From: Adiantum capillus-veneris
Taxonomy: Eukaryota > Streptophyta > Polypodiopsida > Polypodiales > Pteridaceae
Direction of reading: 5' to 3'
Length of the DNA: 64,000 nucleotides
Assembly: GCA_014529385.2 (NCBI GenBank)
Contig: CM043959.1
Location: 3,967,045 to 4,031,044 of the forward strand
Shown here: piece after piece, positions 10,637-20,362 of the stretch
How positions within the stretch are numbered: the first letter of the stretch is position 1
How the letters are laid out: the number at the start of each line of letters is the position of its first letter
Translations under genes and position numbers: made by a program
Notes under the pieces: generated by a model
What the model was told of the DNA's origin: nothing
Databases searched by the model: none
Seen by the model: only the letters and a program-made list of their open reading frames with translations

Positions 10637-11522
10637 CTTTCAGTTAATTGGGAACCAACTCTATAAGCGAGGTAAGGACAATCAACTTAGAATCTGTGCA
10701 AGTGAAAGCGAATACCTGCTGATTTTAGAACATGCACATAGCGGAATAAGTGGAGGCCATTTTTCGGGCAATAAGACGGAAAAAATTGTCTTAACCACAG
10801 GAATTTGGTGGCGTACATTGCACATGGATGCTGAAGAGTTTGTAAAGCGTTGTGACGCATGTCAACGCACCAAGGTGCCAATAAAAAGAGATGAGATGCC
10901 ATTACGGCCAATGATGGGAGCAAGAGCATTTGCAAAATGGGGCATTGATTTTGTGGGACCTATATCACCCCCTGCATATCGCACCCATACCCAATATATC
11001 ATTGTGGCTATAGACTATCTCACAAAATGGGTCGAAGCCAAAGCAACACAAAAAGCTGATGCACGCACCACGACACAATTTTTGTATGAGAATATTTTTG
11101 TACGTTATGGGTTACCAATAGAAATTGTCAGTGACCATGGAACACATTTTCTCAATGAAGTCATTGAATATCTGCTAGAGGAATTCATGGTCATACATAG
11201 GAAATCTGCACCATACCATCCACAGGCCAATGGGCAAGCTGAGGCCACAAATAAAACACTATGCACGGTTCTCACTAAAATAGTGTCAGAATCAAGAACA
11301 GATTGGGATCAACAGCTACACTCAACACTATGGGCATACAGGGTAGCTTACAAAACATCAATCGGAACAACACCATACAACATGGTGTTTGGCCTAAATG
11401 CTATACTACCCATAGAGTTTTTAATTCCAACTCTACGAGTAGCAAAAAGCTTGGAATGGACAGGGCATGAGCTCTCGTCAAGAATTGATGATCTTGAAAA
11501 GCTAGATGAACTCCGCTTATGA
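10637..11522 (+). CDS. Gypsy-1 integrase (zinc and catalytic domains)
   Basis: The H2C2 zinc finger is visible as HAHSGISGGHF...CDACQRTK (about 10730-10875). The rve catalytic core follows with D in WGIDFVGPI, D in IVSDHGTHF and E in PQANGQAEATNK: the D-D-35-E triad. It ends ...RIDDLEKLDELRL at TGA 11520-11522. The open frame proper begins at 10818; the zinc half upstream is read in a frame starting near 10640. Integrase joins element cDNA to the chromosome. Its C-terminal part continues at 11580. Confidence 0.88.
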
Positions 11523-11579
11523 GCTGTCGCTTTAATCTATGCTAAAAAGAGAAGACAAAAAGAATTTTTTGACAAACAT

Positions 11580-12491
11580 GTGCGTACCAAAGAGTTCAAA
11601 ACAGGTGATTACGTACTTGTTTATACCTTGAAGCAACATTCCAAGAAACTTGAAAAGCGAGGGATGGGACCATTTGTGATTAGTGATCTATCACAAAGTG
11701 GAGCTGTCAAGCTTGCTACATTAGCAAGTGAAGAAATGCCAAACTGGATTAGTGGATGTCGACTGAGGAGGTATCATCTACCACTCACACACGAGATGCT
11801 CCAACAAATTCATCAAGGAAAACAAAGAATTAAGGAAAAACAGAGAGCACGGGAGGAAGCTCAAGCCGAAGCACAAGAACGCATTGCAAAAAGACGGCTT
11901 CTGCGACAACAACAACAAAGTGGACCACCATTGCGAATCAATGCCATTCAACTGACGAAGTTGCAGGAGGAAACAGTGGAGCCAATAATTGCGGTCAAAG
12001 TGGGCAGCAATCAAGTTGAATCAACAGCATTGCTTGATTCGGGAGCTCAAGCAAATTTGATCTCTTACGGATTATACAAACAGCTCAAAGTCACAGGTCA
12101 ACTTCATCCTACTCCTCAAGTGCTGAAAAGTAGCACATCACACCCGTTGAAAACATTGGGATGGACTATATTGCATGTACAGATACATCAATATATTTAC
12201 CCACACAAATTCTATGTGGTGACAGATGAAAGCACACAACACCCAATGATGCTGGGGCAACCTTGGCAAAAAGAGTACAATGTGCAGATAGATTGGAAAG
12301 CAAAGGCAGTCAAAATTCAGCATGAACATAAACAACAGGTGATAGCTTTTGCTCAGCAATACCAGCATGATCAACTGCAAGCCATGCAATCAGTGGAAAC
12401 AAAGCCAACAACACAAATGCCATTAAAGAACAACATGATACCCGAGACCAACAATCAGGTAAAAGCCAAACATGTTAATACAGACATATGA
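11580..12491 (+). CDS. Gypsy-1 integrase C-terminus fused to second retropepsin-like domain
   Basis: 303 codons. Residues 1-70 (FKTGDYVLVYTLKQHSKKLEKRGMGPFVI) match the integrase C-terminal GPY/F region. An Arg/Gln/Glu-rich coil follows (RIKEKQRAREEAQAEAQERIAKRRLLRQQQQ). Then comes a second aspartic-protease-like fold: VKVGSNQVESTALLDSGAQANLISYGLYKQL (DSGA at 12036-12047) and the closing HPMMLGQPWQKEYNVQIDW. Hydrophobic-hydrophobic-D-S-G-A and MLG-PW are retropepsin hallmarks, and the first protease lies in its usual place at 7345. The reading stops at 12489-12491 because of a 1-bp difference within a tandem duplication. Confidence 0.8.
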   Translation: MRTKEFKTGDYVLVYTLKQHSKKLEKRGMGPFVISDLSQSGAVKLATLASEEMPNWISGCRLRRYHLPLTHEMLQQIHQGKQRIKEKQRAREEAQAEAQERIAKRRLLRQQQQSGPPLRINAIQLTKLQEETVEPIIAVKVGSNQVESTALLDSGAQANLISYGLYKQLKVTGQLHPTPQVLKSSTSHPLKTLGWTILHVQIHQYIYPHKFYVVTDESTQHPMMLGQPWQKEYNVQIDWKAKAVKIQHEHKQQVIAFAQQYQHDQLQAMQSVETKPTTQMPLKNNMIPETNNQVKAKHVNTDI

Positions 12492-12883
12492 AGTCACCGG
12501 CAGCAATGCAAAGATCTAGGTTACCAACACAAGGAAAACAAGTATGGATGCGGAAGGATAGAAATGACATGGCGGACAAACAACAATGCAACAAGAAAAT
12601 TCCAACAAAGAAGATGGTTCAACCAGCATGATCAACTGCAAGCCATGCAATCACTCGAAACAAAGCCAACAACACAAATGCCATTAAAGAACAACATGAT
12701 ACCCGAAACCAACAATCAGGTAAAAGCCAAACATGTTAATTACAGACATATGAAGTCACCGGCAGCAATGCAAAGATCTAGGTTACCAACACAAGGAAAA
12801 CAAGTATGGATGCAGAAGGATAGAAATGACATGGCGGACAAACAACAATGCAACAAGAAAATTCCAACAAAGAAGATGGTTCA
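12361..12883 (+). repeat. Tandem duplication, 261/262-bp units
   Basis: ACCAGCATGATCAACTGCAA starts both units at 12361 and 12622; they are nearly identical up to ...GGTTCAACC. Unit 1 has ATGTTAATACAG where unit 2 has ATGTTAATTACAG: the missing T creates the stop at 12489 but also makes unit 1 261 bp, so the frame on both sides of it is the same. Confidence 0.92.
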
Positions 12884-13325
12884 ACCACAAACCAAGGGAA
12901 TAAAACAGATATGGATCCCAAAGAAAATGCTTAGCCATAACCCAATTGTCACTCACATTTGGATACCAAAGCAAAAGCAAAAGGAACTCCCTTCAGTACA
13001 AGCAACAAAGAAAGGCAGACATCTGCATTTCGAAAAGGAAAACCGACATATGTGGATGCCAATAAAAAACAAACCAGTGGCAAACAAGAAAGTGCCAAAC
13101 CATCTACAAAAACCGGCAGCAACAAAATACCAACGGAAGGCAAAGGCAATACGGCCCATAGCCATTACGGCCCAGCCAATTCTATCCTTAGAAACAGCTA
13201 CGACTCCATCAACAGTGTCGGCAAAGCAATTGCCGTTTTCAAAAAAGACAATTAAACAGAGAGCAGTAGAGTTACATCTGTTACTTGCAAAGAAAGTAGG
13301 AAACCCCGACGGCGAATGCCAATAA
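12564..13325 (+). CDS. Gypsy-1 basic C-terminal extension with W-x-P-K repeats
   Basis: In the same frame as the post-integrase protease ORF. 253 codons, very rich in Lys, Gln, Pro and Thr. A short motif recurs: KQVWMQK (12798), KQIWIPK (12903), THIWIPK (12951), RHMWMPI (13043). No known domain; probably a nucleic-acid-binding or unstructured tail of the pol product, or a separate product after cleavage by one of the proteases. No start codon is claimed since it reads as a continuation. Confidence 0.55.
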   Translation: MTWRTNNNATRKFQQRRWFNQHDQLQAMQSLETKPTTQMPLKNNMIPETNNQVKAKHVNYRHMKSPAAMQRSRLPTQGKQVWMQKDRNDMADKQQCNKKIPTKKMVQPQTKGIKQIWIPKKMLSHNPIVTHIWIPKQKQKELPSVQATKKGRHLHFEKENRHMWMPIKNKPVANKKVPNHLQKPAATKYQRKAKAIRPIAITAQPILSLETATTPSTVSAKQLPFSKKTIKQRAVELHLLLAKKVGNPDGECQ

Positions 13326-13491
13326 GCATCTTGCTTATTCCCTTCTCTTGCACATCATTAATTTCTCCATGCATTGACCAAGTATGCATAAAGTAGGGCC
13401 ACATTAATCGGCCAGGCATTAGCACAACTGTTTCAACCTATGCACGACACATACTCCTAGGCGACACCTTGTCGTCCGGGAGGACTCCGGC

Positions 13492-13508
13492 TAGGAGGGG
13501 GGGAGGCA
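13492..13508 (+). other. Internal polypurine tract
   Basis: AGGAGGGGGGGAGG just after the last pol codons resembles the terminal polypurine tract at 15907-15924. It could be a second plus-strand primer site or a fossil of an older 3' end. Seen in sequence; function inferred. Confidence 0.35.
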
Positions 13509-15120
13509 TTCTAGAGGCACTCTCAAATGCGGAACCAATAATAGAAACAACAAAAAAGAGCATGATTTTCGACTATTTTAAGGGTTGTTGTTTGATTGCA
13601 AAATTTTCTGGAGTAACCCAAGTACATATGCCCTTATACAGCATGAAGCTACAGGTATATGGGGCCAAATGCCAAATCAAGCCCCTAGGTGTGTATATAT
13701 AAGTAGAAATATCCATTTTTCAAGCAAAATATTGGTAAACGGAGAAATCCGGCCATAAAAATTGCATGCGAGTGTATATAATGTGTTGCGGTGATGTTTG
13801 TGATTTATTATGATTTTTGGGAATTTTCTAGGTTTGATTTGCTATTTTCCTTTTAATTTTGCTAATTTTTGGCAGAAAAACTTCAAAAATACAAAAAGCA
13901 GGTGAAAAACAGTCGTAATGAAAAACAAAAAATACGGGGATGATCAGTGACTATAGGACAACCTATGGTACAGTGGGGGTGCAATTATGAGACTGGAGCG
14001 AAAAGCGTGTTTTGGCCAGGTTTTGACCGAAATGCCAAATTTTTGGTAAACAGAGCAAATGGAGTCCAAATCAAGAAATTTTTGAGCCTAAACCGCATCT
14101 CGCAAAAAAATAGGAGCACATGTCAAATTTCATGAAAAGTGGTTCGGGGACCTCCATTATAAGAAATTTTCACTCCATTTTTAGCTCATTCTCACTATTG
14201 ACTTTGTGGAGAGAGCTTCTGCCACCTAGAGCGGATCGACCTTCCAGCAGCTTCTACGACGTGCACGACTACCCGACGAGCTCCAGACATGAGAGGTAGG
14301 CTTACCACCTTGAGCTTTTCGCGCATGTTTGTCATTATGTCGCAAAAACTAGCGTAGGGGTGATGTCACACACAAAGCGGGCGGTAGAGACCTACAAGTA
14401 GAGACGGCGGCCTAACGGCTAACCCGAAAGCAACAAGACTTCATCGACAGCTTACCCTAGTCTAGGAGACCAGTCCTGGATGGCCAAAGGCAGTAGGAAA
14501 CCATCAGAAAAAAACCCTAATTCCCAGAAACCCGCAAGAGGCCACCAAATGGGAAATCGGTGAAACGGCGACCAAATGCTACCAAAATTCATGGGTAGGA
14601 GCATCTCGACATGCTCGACAGGTCTATATGACCCGCATGACCAAAAAGTGACCCGAAGCGGCACTAAACTTCAGAAACGGCATCAGACACACAAAGCGTC
14701 AAATTGCACTTGCGGCCAAACCGCAAGCCCGTTTGCCACCAAACTTCACGAGCGGCTTTCCTAGACCATCAAAAACCAATTCCTATGGTGGTAGACCACC
14801 ACAAATCATCAAAGGTATGTAAACGCAACCACGGGTGCTTCTAGAGCGACAAATTGCCAAATAGAGCTCTGGTGAAGCCAAAGTCGACAAAAACCATACG
14901 GCAAGGATCCCCAAGGGATCGGGAAGCTATGGAGATCAACATCAAGAAATTTCATCGCCAAAAAGCACTCCAAAAGTCAGAAAATGGCTCGGAGGCTCTG
15001 AAGTCCACAAAGGGAGTTATTTTCTATCCATTTGACTTTTTTGTTGAAATTAGGCTCAAAAGGGACTTAGGGGGACAAAGGGCAAGCACTGGGAGCACCA
15101 GCAATGAAAAAATCACCAGG

Positions 15121-15144
15121 AGACATCCTATGCGTAGGATGTCT
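15121..15144. repeat. 24-bp palindrome, 3' copy (one mismatch)
   Basis: Same as the leader palindromes except CCTATGCGTAGG in the centre, a C-to-T change at a CpG. Confidence 0.9.
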
Positions 15145-15372
15145 CAAGGGCACTTTTTGGCACAAATTCCAACATTTTTTATCATGCACATGTTCTGAAT
15201 GACATTTGGACCAAATGACAAGCTATCCACCAAGTTTCATCACATTTGGACCAAATTTGACCTCATATGCATGGAAAAACGCAAAGTTAGGTCAAAAACG
15301 CAAAGTTGCACAGCACATTCACCAACACATCAACAAACAATCTGTGTGGTCAGAGAGAAAAAATGATGAAAT

Positions 15373-15393
15373 AGACCTACGCGTAGGATGTCT
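15373..15393. repeat. Palindrome, 3' copy with shortened left arm
   Basis: AGACCTACGCGTAGGATGTC plus T: the left arm lacks ATC, the right arm is intact. The shared right arm shows that it derives from the same repeat. Confidence 0.85.
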
Positions 15394-15561
15394 ATTTGAC
15401 TTTTTTGACATGCAAGGGATGTTTTATCATTCCAGATCCAATCACCTCATCATCAGGAGCCCATATATCAAGTTTGAAGCCATTCTAATCACTTTTGACC
15501 CCACCACCTTCAAGATACACTTTTTGAGCCCAAAAACACCACACAGAGCCTTACATTCATT

Positions 15562-15873
15562 ATGATGAGAAAAATCTGCAGAACCATCTTAGCAGTGTTC
15601 GAGACCTTCAAGCCAGGCCAGGTGACCGACAGCATCTTCTTCTTCCAGGATACATACAGATGCGCCTATGATCTGTCAGGTCAGCCTTCCAAGGAGGTGA
15701 TACATGCGCTGTATCAAAGAATCATGTTTCTACCATCCTATCACCTCCAGGCTTTTGAAGAAGCATTCTATTCAGGCTTCTTCACCATAAATACTGACAT
15801 CTTTGGCCCAACAATGCTGAACCTGCATGCCAGGTACGAATCACTGCTAAAGATGCGAGAAACGATACGATGA
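15562..15873 (+). CDS. Small ORF just upstream of Gypsy-1 polypurine tract
   Basis: 103 codons from ATG ATG, ending TGA 15871-15873, only about 35 bp before the polypurine tract. The third codon positions look richer in C and G than elsewhere in the element, and the product has an ordered-looking composition (hydrophobic/aromatic: FEEAFYSGFFTINTDIFG). I do not recognise a family. It could be an accessory ORF, a captured host gene piece or chance. Confidence 0.35.
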   Translation: MMRKICRTILAVFETFKPGQVTDSIFFFQDTYRCAYDLSGQPSKEVIHALYQRIMFLPSYHLQAFEEAFYSGFFTINTDIFGPTMLNLHARYESLLKMRETIR

Positions 15874-15906
15874 AGCAGCAGATCAAGGCCATGTTGGGGA
15901 CGGCAT

Positions 15907-15924
15907 GAGCAAGGAGGGGGGGAG
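15907..15924 (+). other. Gypsy-1 polypurine tract
   Basis: GAGCAAGGAGGGGGGGAG directly abuts the 3' LTR start; the usual plus-strand primer. Confidence 0.9.
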
Positions 15925-16859
15925 TGTTAGAAGCTGGACACACCCCACGACATCTAACTATTCGGACGATTATTCTTTTTGTAATTATTCATTCATTGAG
16001 GAAAACCTGATTTTTCACCTTGTAATTATTTGGACTTACAGAAGTTTCGAGATTGTATCCCTGTTTTGATAGATAGATTGAGTAGATGGTTGATTTTGGA
16101 ACTTTAGGGTTTGAGAAATTGTAAAGTATATATACCACTTTTTGACCATAATGAAAAAACCCTTTTGTCATTTTAAAAAACAAGTTTTGAAGTCTGAGAG
16201 TGAGCGTACTGTGTATGAGAGAGAGAGTGTGAGCTTCATCTTGACGCTATGTGTGCTCCGGTGGTCGGAATCGAGTGCGGAGAAGTGCAGCGTGTTGCCC
16301 CGGACGAGAGCTACGCGCCGATACCTACATTGTGCGCATACGGTCCGGTTTTGCGAGCTCCTTCTACGAGTTTCGTCGGGTGTTTGGGTGAGTATACATT
16401 GTCCGATTTTGCATTGCAGCATATCCACGCGTTCACATTGAGTAGAACTACACATTAGGCATTTTAGATTTCGGAAATGAAGACCTGATTTCGGTCAGAC
16501 ATCCTAGGTGTTTCTGCACCAGGTGTTCTGGGTTGAGATTTTGGTTCATAGACCTTAGGGAGAGCGACCTATTGGTATTAGTAGGGTCTCCTTCAAGTTC
16601 TATGGTGTTTCGAGATTGTTTGATGGGTGTTCGGCTCTAGAACGCATTGTAGGAAGTTTCCTCTTATGCACTCTTGAAGGCTGTGACTTAGACAATTGGT
16701 AGAGACCTCTGTAGGAATTAGTTAGGAGTCGCTCGAGTGTAGGTTGACACCTTATGCTTGCTTCTACGCGCCTGTGGGTCGAGCTTCGTCCTTAGCTGAC
16801 ATTACATGATAGGTGAGTTCTCGCTGTGCTGACGTCTATCGCGGAGTATTTGTCCAACA
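15925..16859 (+). repeat. Gypsy-1 3' LTR
   Basis: 935 bp, TGTTAG...CCAACA, followed by the TSD ACCTC at 16860-16864. The TATA-like TATATATACC is retained near 16127. Confidence 0.95.
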
Positions 16860-19800
16860 ACCTCTATGCTTCAATAGAGCTTAGCTTGGATAAGTGGTAG
16901 ACCATGTGTCTCTTTCTTCTTCATTGGAGTTTCGCTTGGACAAGTGCTAGACCTTGTGGCTCTCTGTGCCTCAATGGAGCTTAGTTTGGACAAGTGGTGG
17001 ACTAGTGGACCTTGTAGCAATTCTCTAGGCTACAATGAGTCTTAGCTTGGACAAGTGGTGAATGTTTCATCAATTTTCCATGCATAGATTAGATTATAGA
17101 TATTTATGCTACAATGGATATTAGGTTGGACAAGTGATGGACCTTGTGGCTCTCTATTCTTGCATGAAACTTAAAGCTTGAACAAGTGATGGAACTTCCA
17201 TCATTTCTCCATGCTTAGCTTAAATTGTGGACTTTGTATCCCTCTATGCTTCAATTGAGAAGTGGTGGACATTTTGGCTCTCTATTATGCTTCAATAGAG
17301 GTTAGCTTAGAGAAGTGGTGGACCTTGCTGGACATTATCACTCTCTATTTTTTGATAAATCTTAGCTTGGAAAAGTGGTGGACCTTACATCGATCTCCCA
17401 TGGGTAGCTTAGATTGTAGACCTTGTGGCCCTCTTTGCTTTGATGAGACCTAGCTTGGACAAGTGGTAAACCTTATGGTTCTTTTATGATTCAATGGGCC
17501 TTAGTTTGGATAGGTGGTGGACCTTACATTAATTTTCCATATGCAACTTAAACTGTGGACATTGCATTTCTCTAAGGTACAATGGAAATTAGGATGGACA
17601 AGTGGTAGACCTTGTGGCTCTATATGCTTGAATGAAGCTTAATTTTGAACAAGTGGTGGACCTTGCATCATTTCTCCATGCTTAGTTTATAATGTGGACT
17701 TTGTGGCCCTTTATGCTTCAATTGAGTTTAGCTTGGACAAATGGTGGACCTTTTGGTTCTCTATTCTTCAATGAAGTATGTCACTATGCTTAAATGGAGG
17801 AAGCTTATCTTGGACAAGTGGTGGACCTTGCGGAAATTCTAAATGCATAGCTTGTTTGTGGACTTTGTGGCCCTCTATGCTTTAATGGAGATTAGTTTGG
17901 ACAAGTGGTGGACCTTGTGGTTCTCTATGCTTCAATGAGTCTTAGCTTGGACAATTGGTGGACCTTGCACCAGTTCTCCGTGCATAGATTAGATTATGGA
18001 TCTTGTAGATATTTATGCTATAATGGAGATTAGGTTGGACAAGTGATGGACCTTGTGGCTCTCTATGCTTGCGTAAAGCTTAAGATTGAACAAGTGATGG
18101 AAGTTCAATCATTTCTCCATGCTTACCTTAACTTGTGGACCTTGTGTCTCAATGGCGATTATCTTGAACAAGTGGTGGACATTTTTGCTATGCATTCTTC
18201 AATGGAGTGGCTCTCAATGCTTCAATGGAGCTTAGCTTGGAGAAGTGGTGGACCTTGCATCAATTTTTTATGCATAGCTTAGATTGTGGACATTCTAGTG
18301 CTTTATGATTTAATGAAGCTTAGCTTGGACAAGTGGTGGATCTTACATCAATTTCCCATGGGTAGCTAAGATTGTGGACCTTGTGGCTCTCTTTGCTTCA
18401 TTGAAATTTAGCTTTGACATGTAGTGAACCTTGTGGTTTTGTATGTCTCAATGGGAGTTATCTTGGATATGTGGTGAACCTTATATTAATTTTACATATG
18501 CAACTTAGACTATGGACCTTGCATCTCTCTATGCTACGATGGAAATTAGGTTGGACAAGTGGTGGACCTTGTGGCTCTATATGTTTGAATGAAGCTTAAG
18601 GTTGAACAAGTGGTGGATGTTTCACCAGTTCTCCATGCTTAGTTTATAATGTGGTTCTCTATGCTTCAATTGAGCTTGGAAAAATGGTGGACCTTCTAGC
18701 TCTCTATTCTTCAATGAAGTAGGTCTCTATGCTTAAATGGAGGAAGCCTAACTTGGACAAGTAGTGGACCTTGCAGCAATTCTAAATGCATTGGTTGAAT
18801 TGTGGACTTTGTGGCCCTCTATGGTTCAATGGAGGTTAGGTTGGACAAGTGGTGGACCTTGTGGTTCTCTATGCTTCAATGAGTCTTAGCTTGGACAAGT
18901 GGTGGACCTTACATCAATTTTCTATACTCAACTTAAATTATGGAACTTGTGGACCTCTATGCTTCAATAGAGCTTAGCTTGGATAAGTGGTAGACCACGT
19001 GTCTCTTTCTTCTTCATTGAATTTTTGCTTGGACAAGTGCTAGACCTTGTGGCTTTTTGTGCCTCAATGGATCTTAGTTTGGACAAGTGGTGGACCTAGT
19101 GGACCTTGCAACAATTCTCTAGGCTTCAATGAGTCTTAGCTTGGACAAGTGGTGGATGTTGCATCAGTTCTGCATGCATAGATTAGATTACAGATATTTA
19201 TGCTACAATGGAGATTAGGTTGGACAAGTGGTGGACCTTGTGGCTCTGTATTCTTGCATGAAGCCTAAGCTTGAAGAAGTGATGGAACTTCCATCATTTC
19301 TCCATGCTTAGCTTAAATTGTGGACTTTGTGTCCCTCTATGCTTCAATGGAGAAGTGGTGGACATTTTGGCTCTCTATTATGCTTCAATGGCGCTTAGCT
19401 TAGAGAAGTGGTGGACCTTGCATCAATTTTCCATGCATATCTTAGATTGTGGACATTATCACTCTCTATTCTTTGATAAATATTAGCTTGGCAAAGTGGT
19501 GGACCTTACATTGATTTCCCATGGGTAGCTTAGATTGTAGACCTTGCGGCTCTCTTTGCTTTGATGAGACTTAGCTTGGACAAGTGGTGGACCTTATGGT
19601 TCTTTATGCTTCAATGAGCCTTAGTTTGGATAGGTGGTGGACCTTACATTGATTCTGCATATGCAACTTAAACTATGGATGGACCTTCTGGCTCTCTATT
19701 CTTCAATGAAGTAGGTCTCTATGCTTAAATGGAGGAAGCTTAGATTAGACATGTGGTGGACCTTGCAACAATTCTAAATACATATCTTGAATTTTAGACT

Positions 19801-20200
19801 TTGTGGCCCTATATGCTTCAATGGAGATTAGCTTGGACAAGTGGTGGACCTTTTGGTTCTCTATGCTTCAATGAGTCTTAGCTTGGACAAGTGGTGGACC
19901 TTACATCAATTTTCTATAATCAACTTAAATTGTGGAACTTGTGGACCTCTATGCTTCAATAGATCTTAGCTTTGATAAGTGGTAGATCATGTGTCTCTTT
20001 CTTCTTCATTGGAGTTTAGCTTGGACAAGTGCTAGACCTTGTGGCTCTTTGTGCCTCAATGGAGCTTAGTTTGGACAAGTGATGGACCTTGTGGCTCTCC
20101 ATGCTTCAATAAATATGCATATTACAGTGGTCTATAGGTTAGATAGGTGGTGGATCTTGAAACTATACATTAAACAGCGGTGGATCTTCAAACATGATAA
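16860..20200. repeat. Satellite array with ~1-kb higher-order repeats
   Basis: Continuous degenerate repeats of a ~50-bp module (CTCTCTATGCTTCAATGGAG then CTTAGCTTGGACAAGTGGTG) alternating with a ~38-bp module (TTGCATCAATTCTCCATGCC...). Rare variants recur at long intervals: ATGCTTAAATGGAGGAAGC at about 351, 17787, 18725 and 19715, and ATATGCAACTTA(A/G)ACT at about 119, 17541, 18497 and 19661. That gives higher-order units of roughly 0.94-1.15 kb once the Gypsy-1 insertion is removed. ORFs inside are frame accidents of the repeat. Confidence 0.9.
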
Positions 20201-20362
20201 TCCATGATAATTGGTGAATCTTGCTTCTTTTTAATTCTTGATAAATTTCTTTGATTGTATTTGAATCAAACAAGTAAGAAACCATACATTCTATAGTTTA
20301 ATCCAATATCAAAAATATATTACATTGTACTAATGCTTGATGTTTACATATTGTAGGAAGAG

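Larger units (their letters stand above)
13326..15561 (+). other. Gypsy-1 long 3' noncoding region
   Basis: About 2.2 kb with no recognised domain; ORFs at 13947-14135, 14576-14764 and 14854-15198 show no family resemblance. It includes an internal purine tract near 13492-13508, a TATA-like GTATATATAAG near 13693, and two more palindrome copies. Long 3' regions occur in some large plant gypsy families. Confidence 0.6.
579..16859 (+). mobile_element. Gypsy-1: full-length Ty3/gypsy LTR retrotransposon, decayed
   Basis: The element is 16.28 kb, bounded by LTRs that begin TGTTAG and end CCAACA, with a perfect 5-bp target duplication ACCTC on both sides. Internal order is PBS, long leader with palindromes, gag, protease, RT, RNase H, integrase, a second protease-like domain, a basic C-terminal extension, a 2.6-kb 3' region, and the polypurine tract. 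Protease-RT-RNase H-integrase order defines Ty3/gypsy; no chromodomain was seen, and the Asp-tRNA PBS is as known for Athila-type elements. Several stops and frameshifts make it non-autonomous. By eye the LTRs differ at about 31 positions in the first ~470 aligned bases, so the insertion is not recent. It inserted into satellite DNA. Confidence 0.95.

Noticed and set aside
17262-17453. ORFs in satellite reading LSLEKWWTL repeats, also 18043-18599, 29800-30611 and 36397-36737
   Set aside because: The phrase comes from translating the repeated TTGGACAAGTGGTGGACC; module lengths of 50 and 38 bp do not keep a frame.
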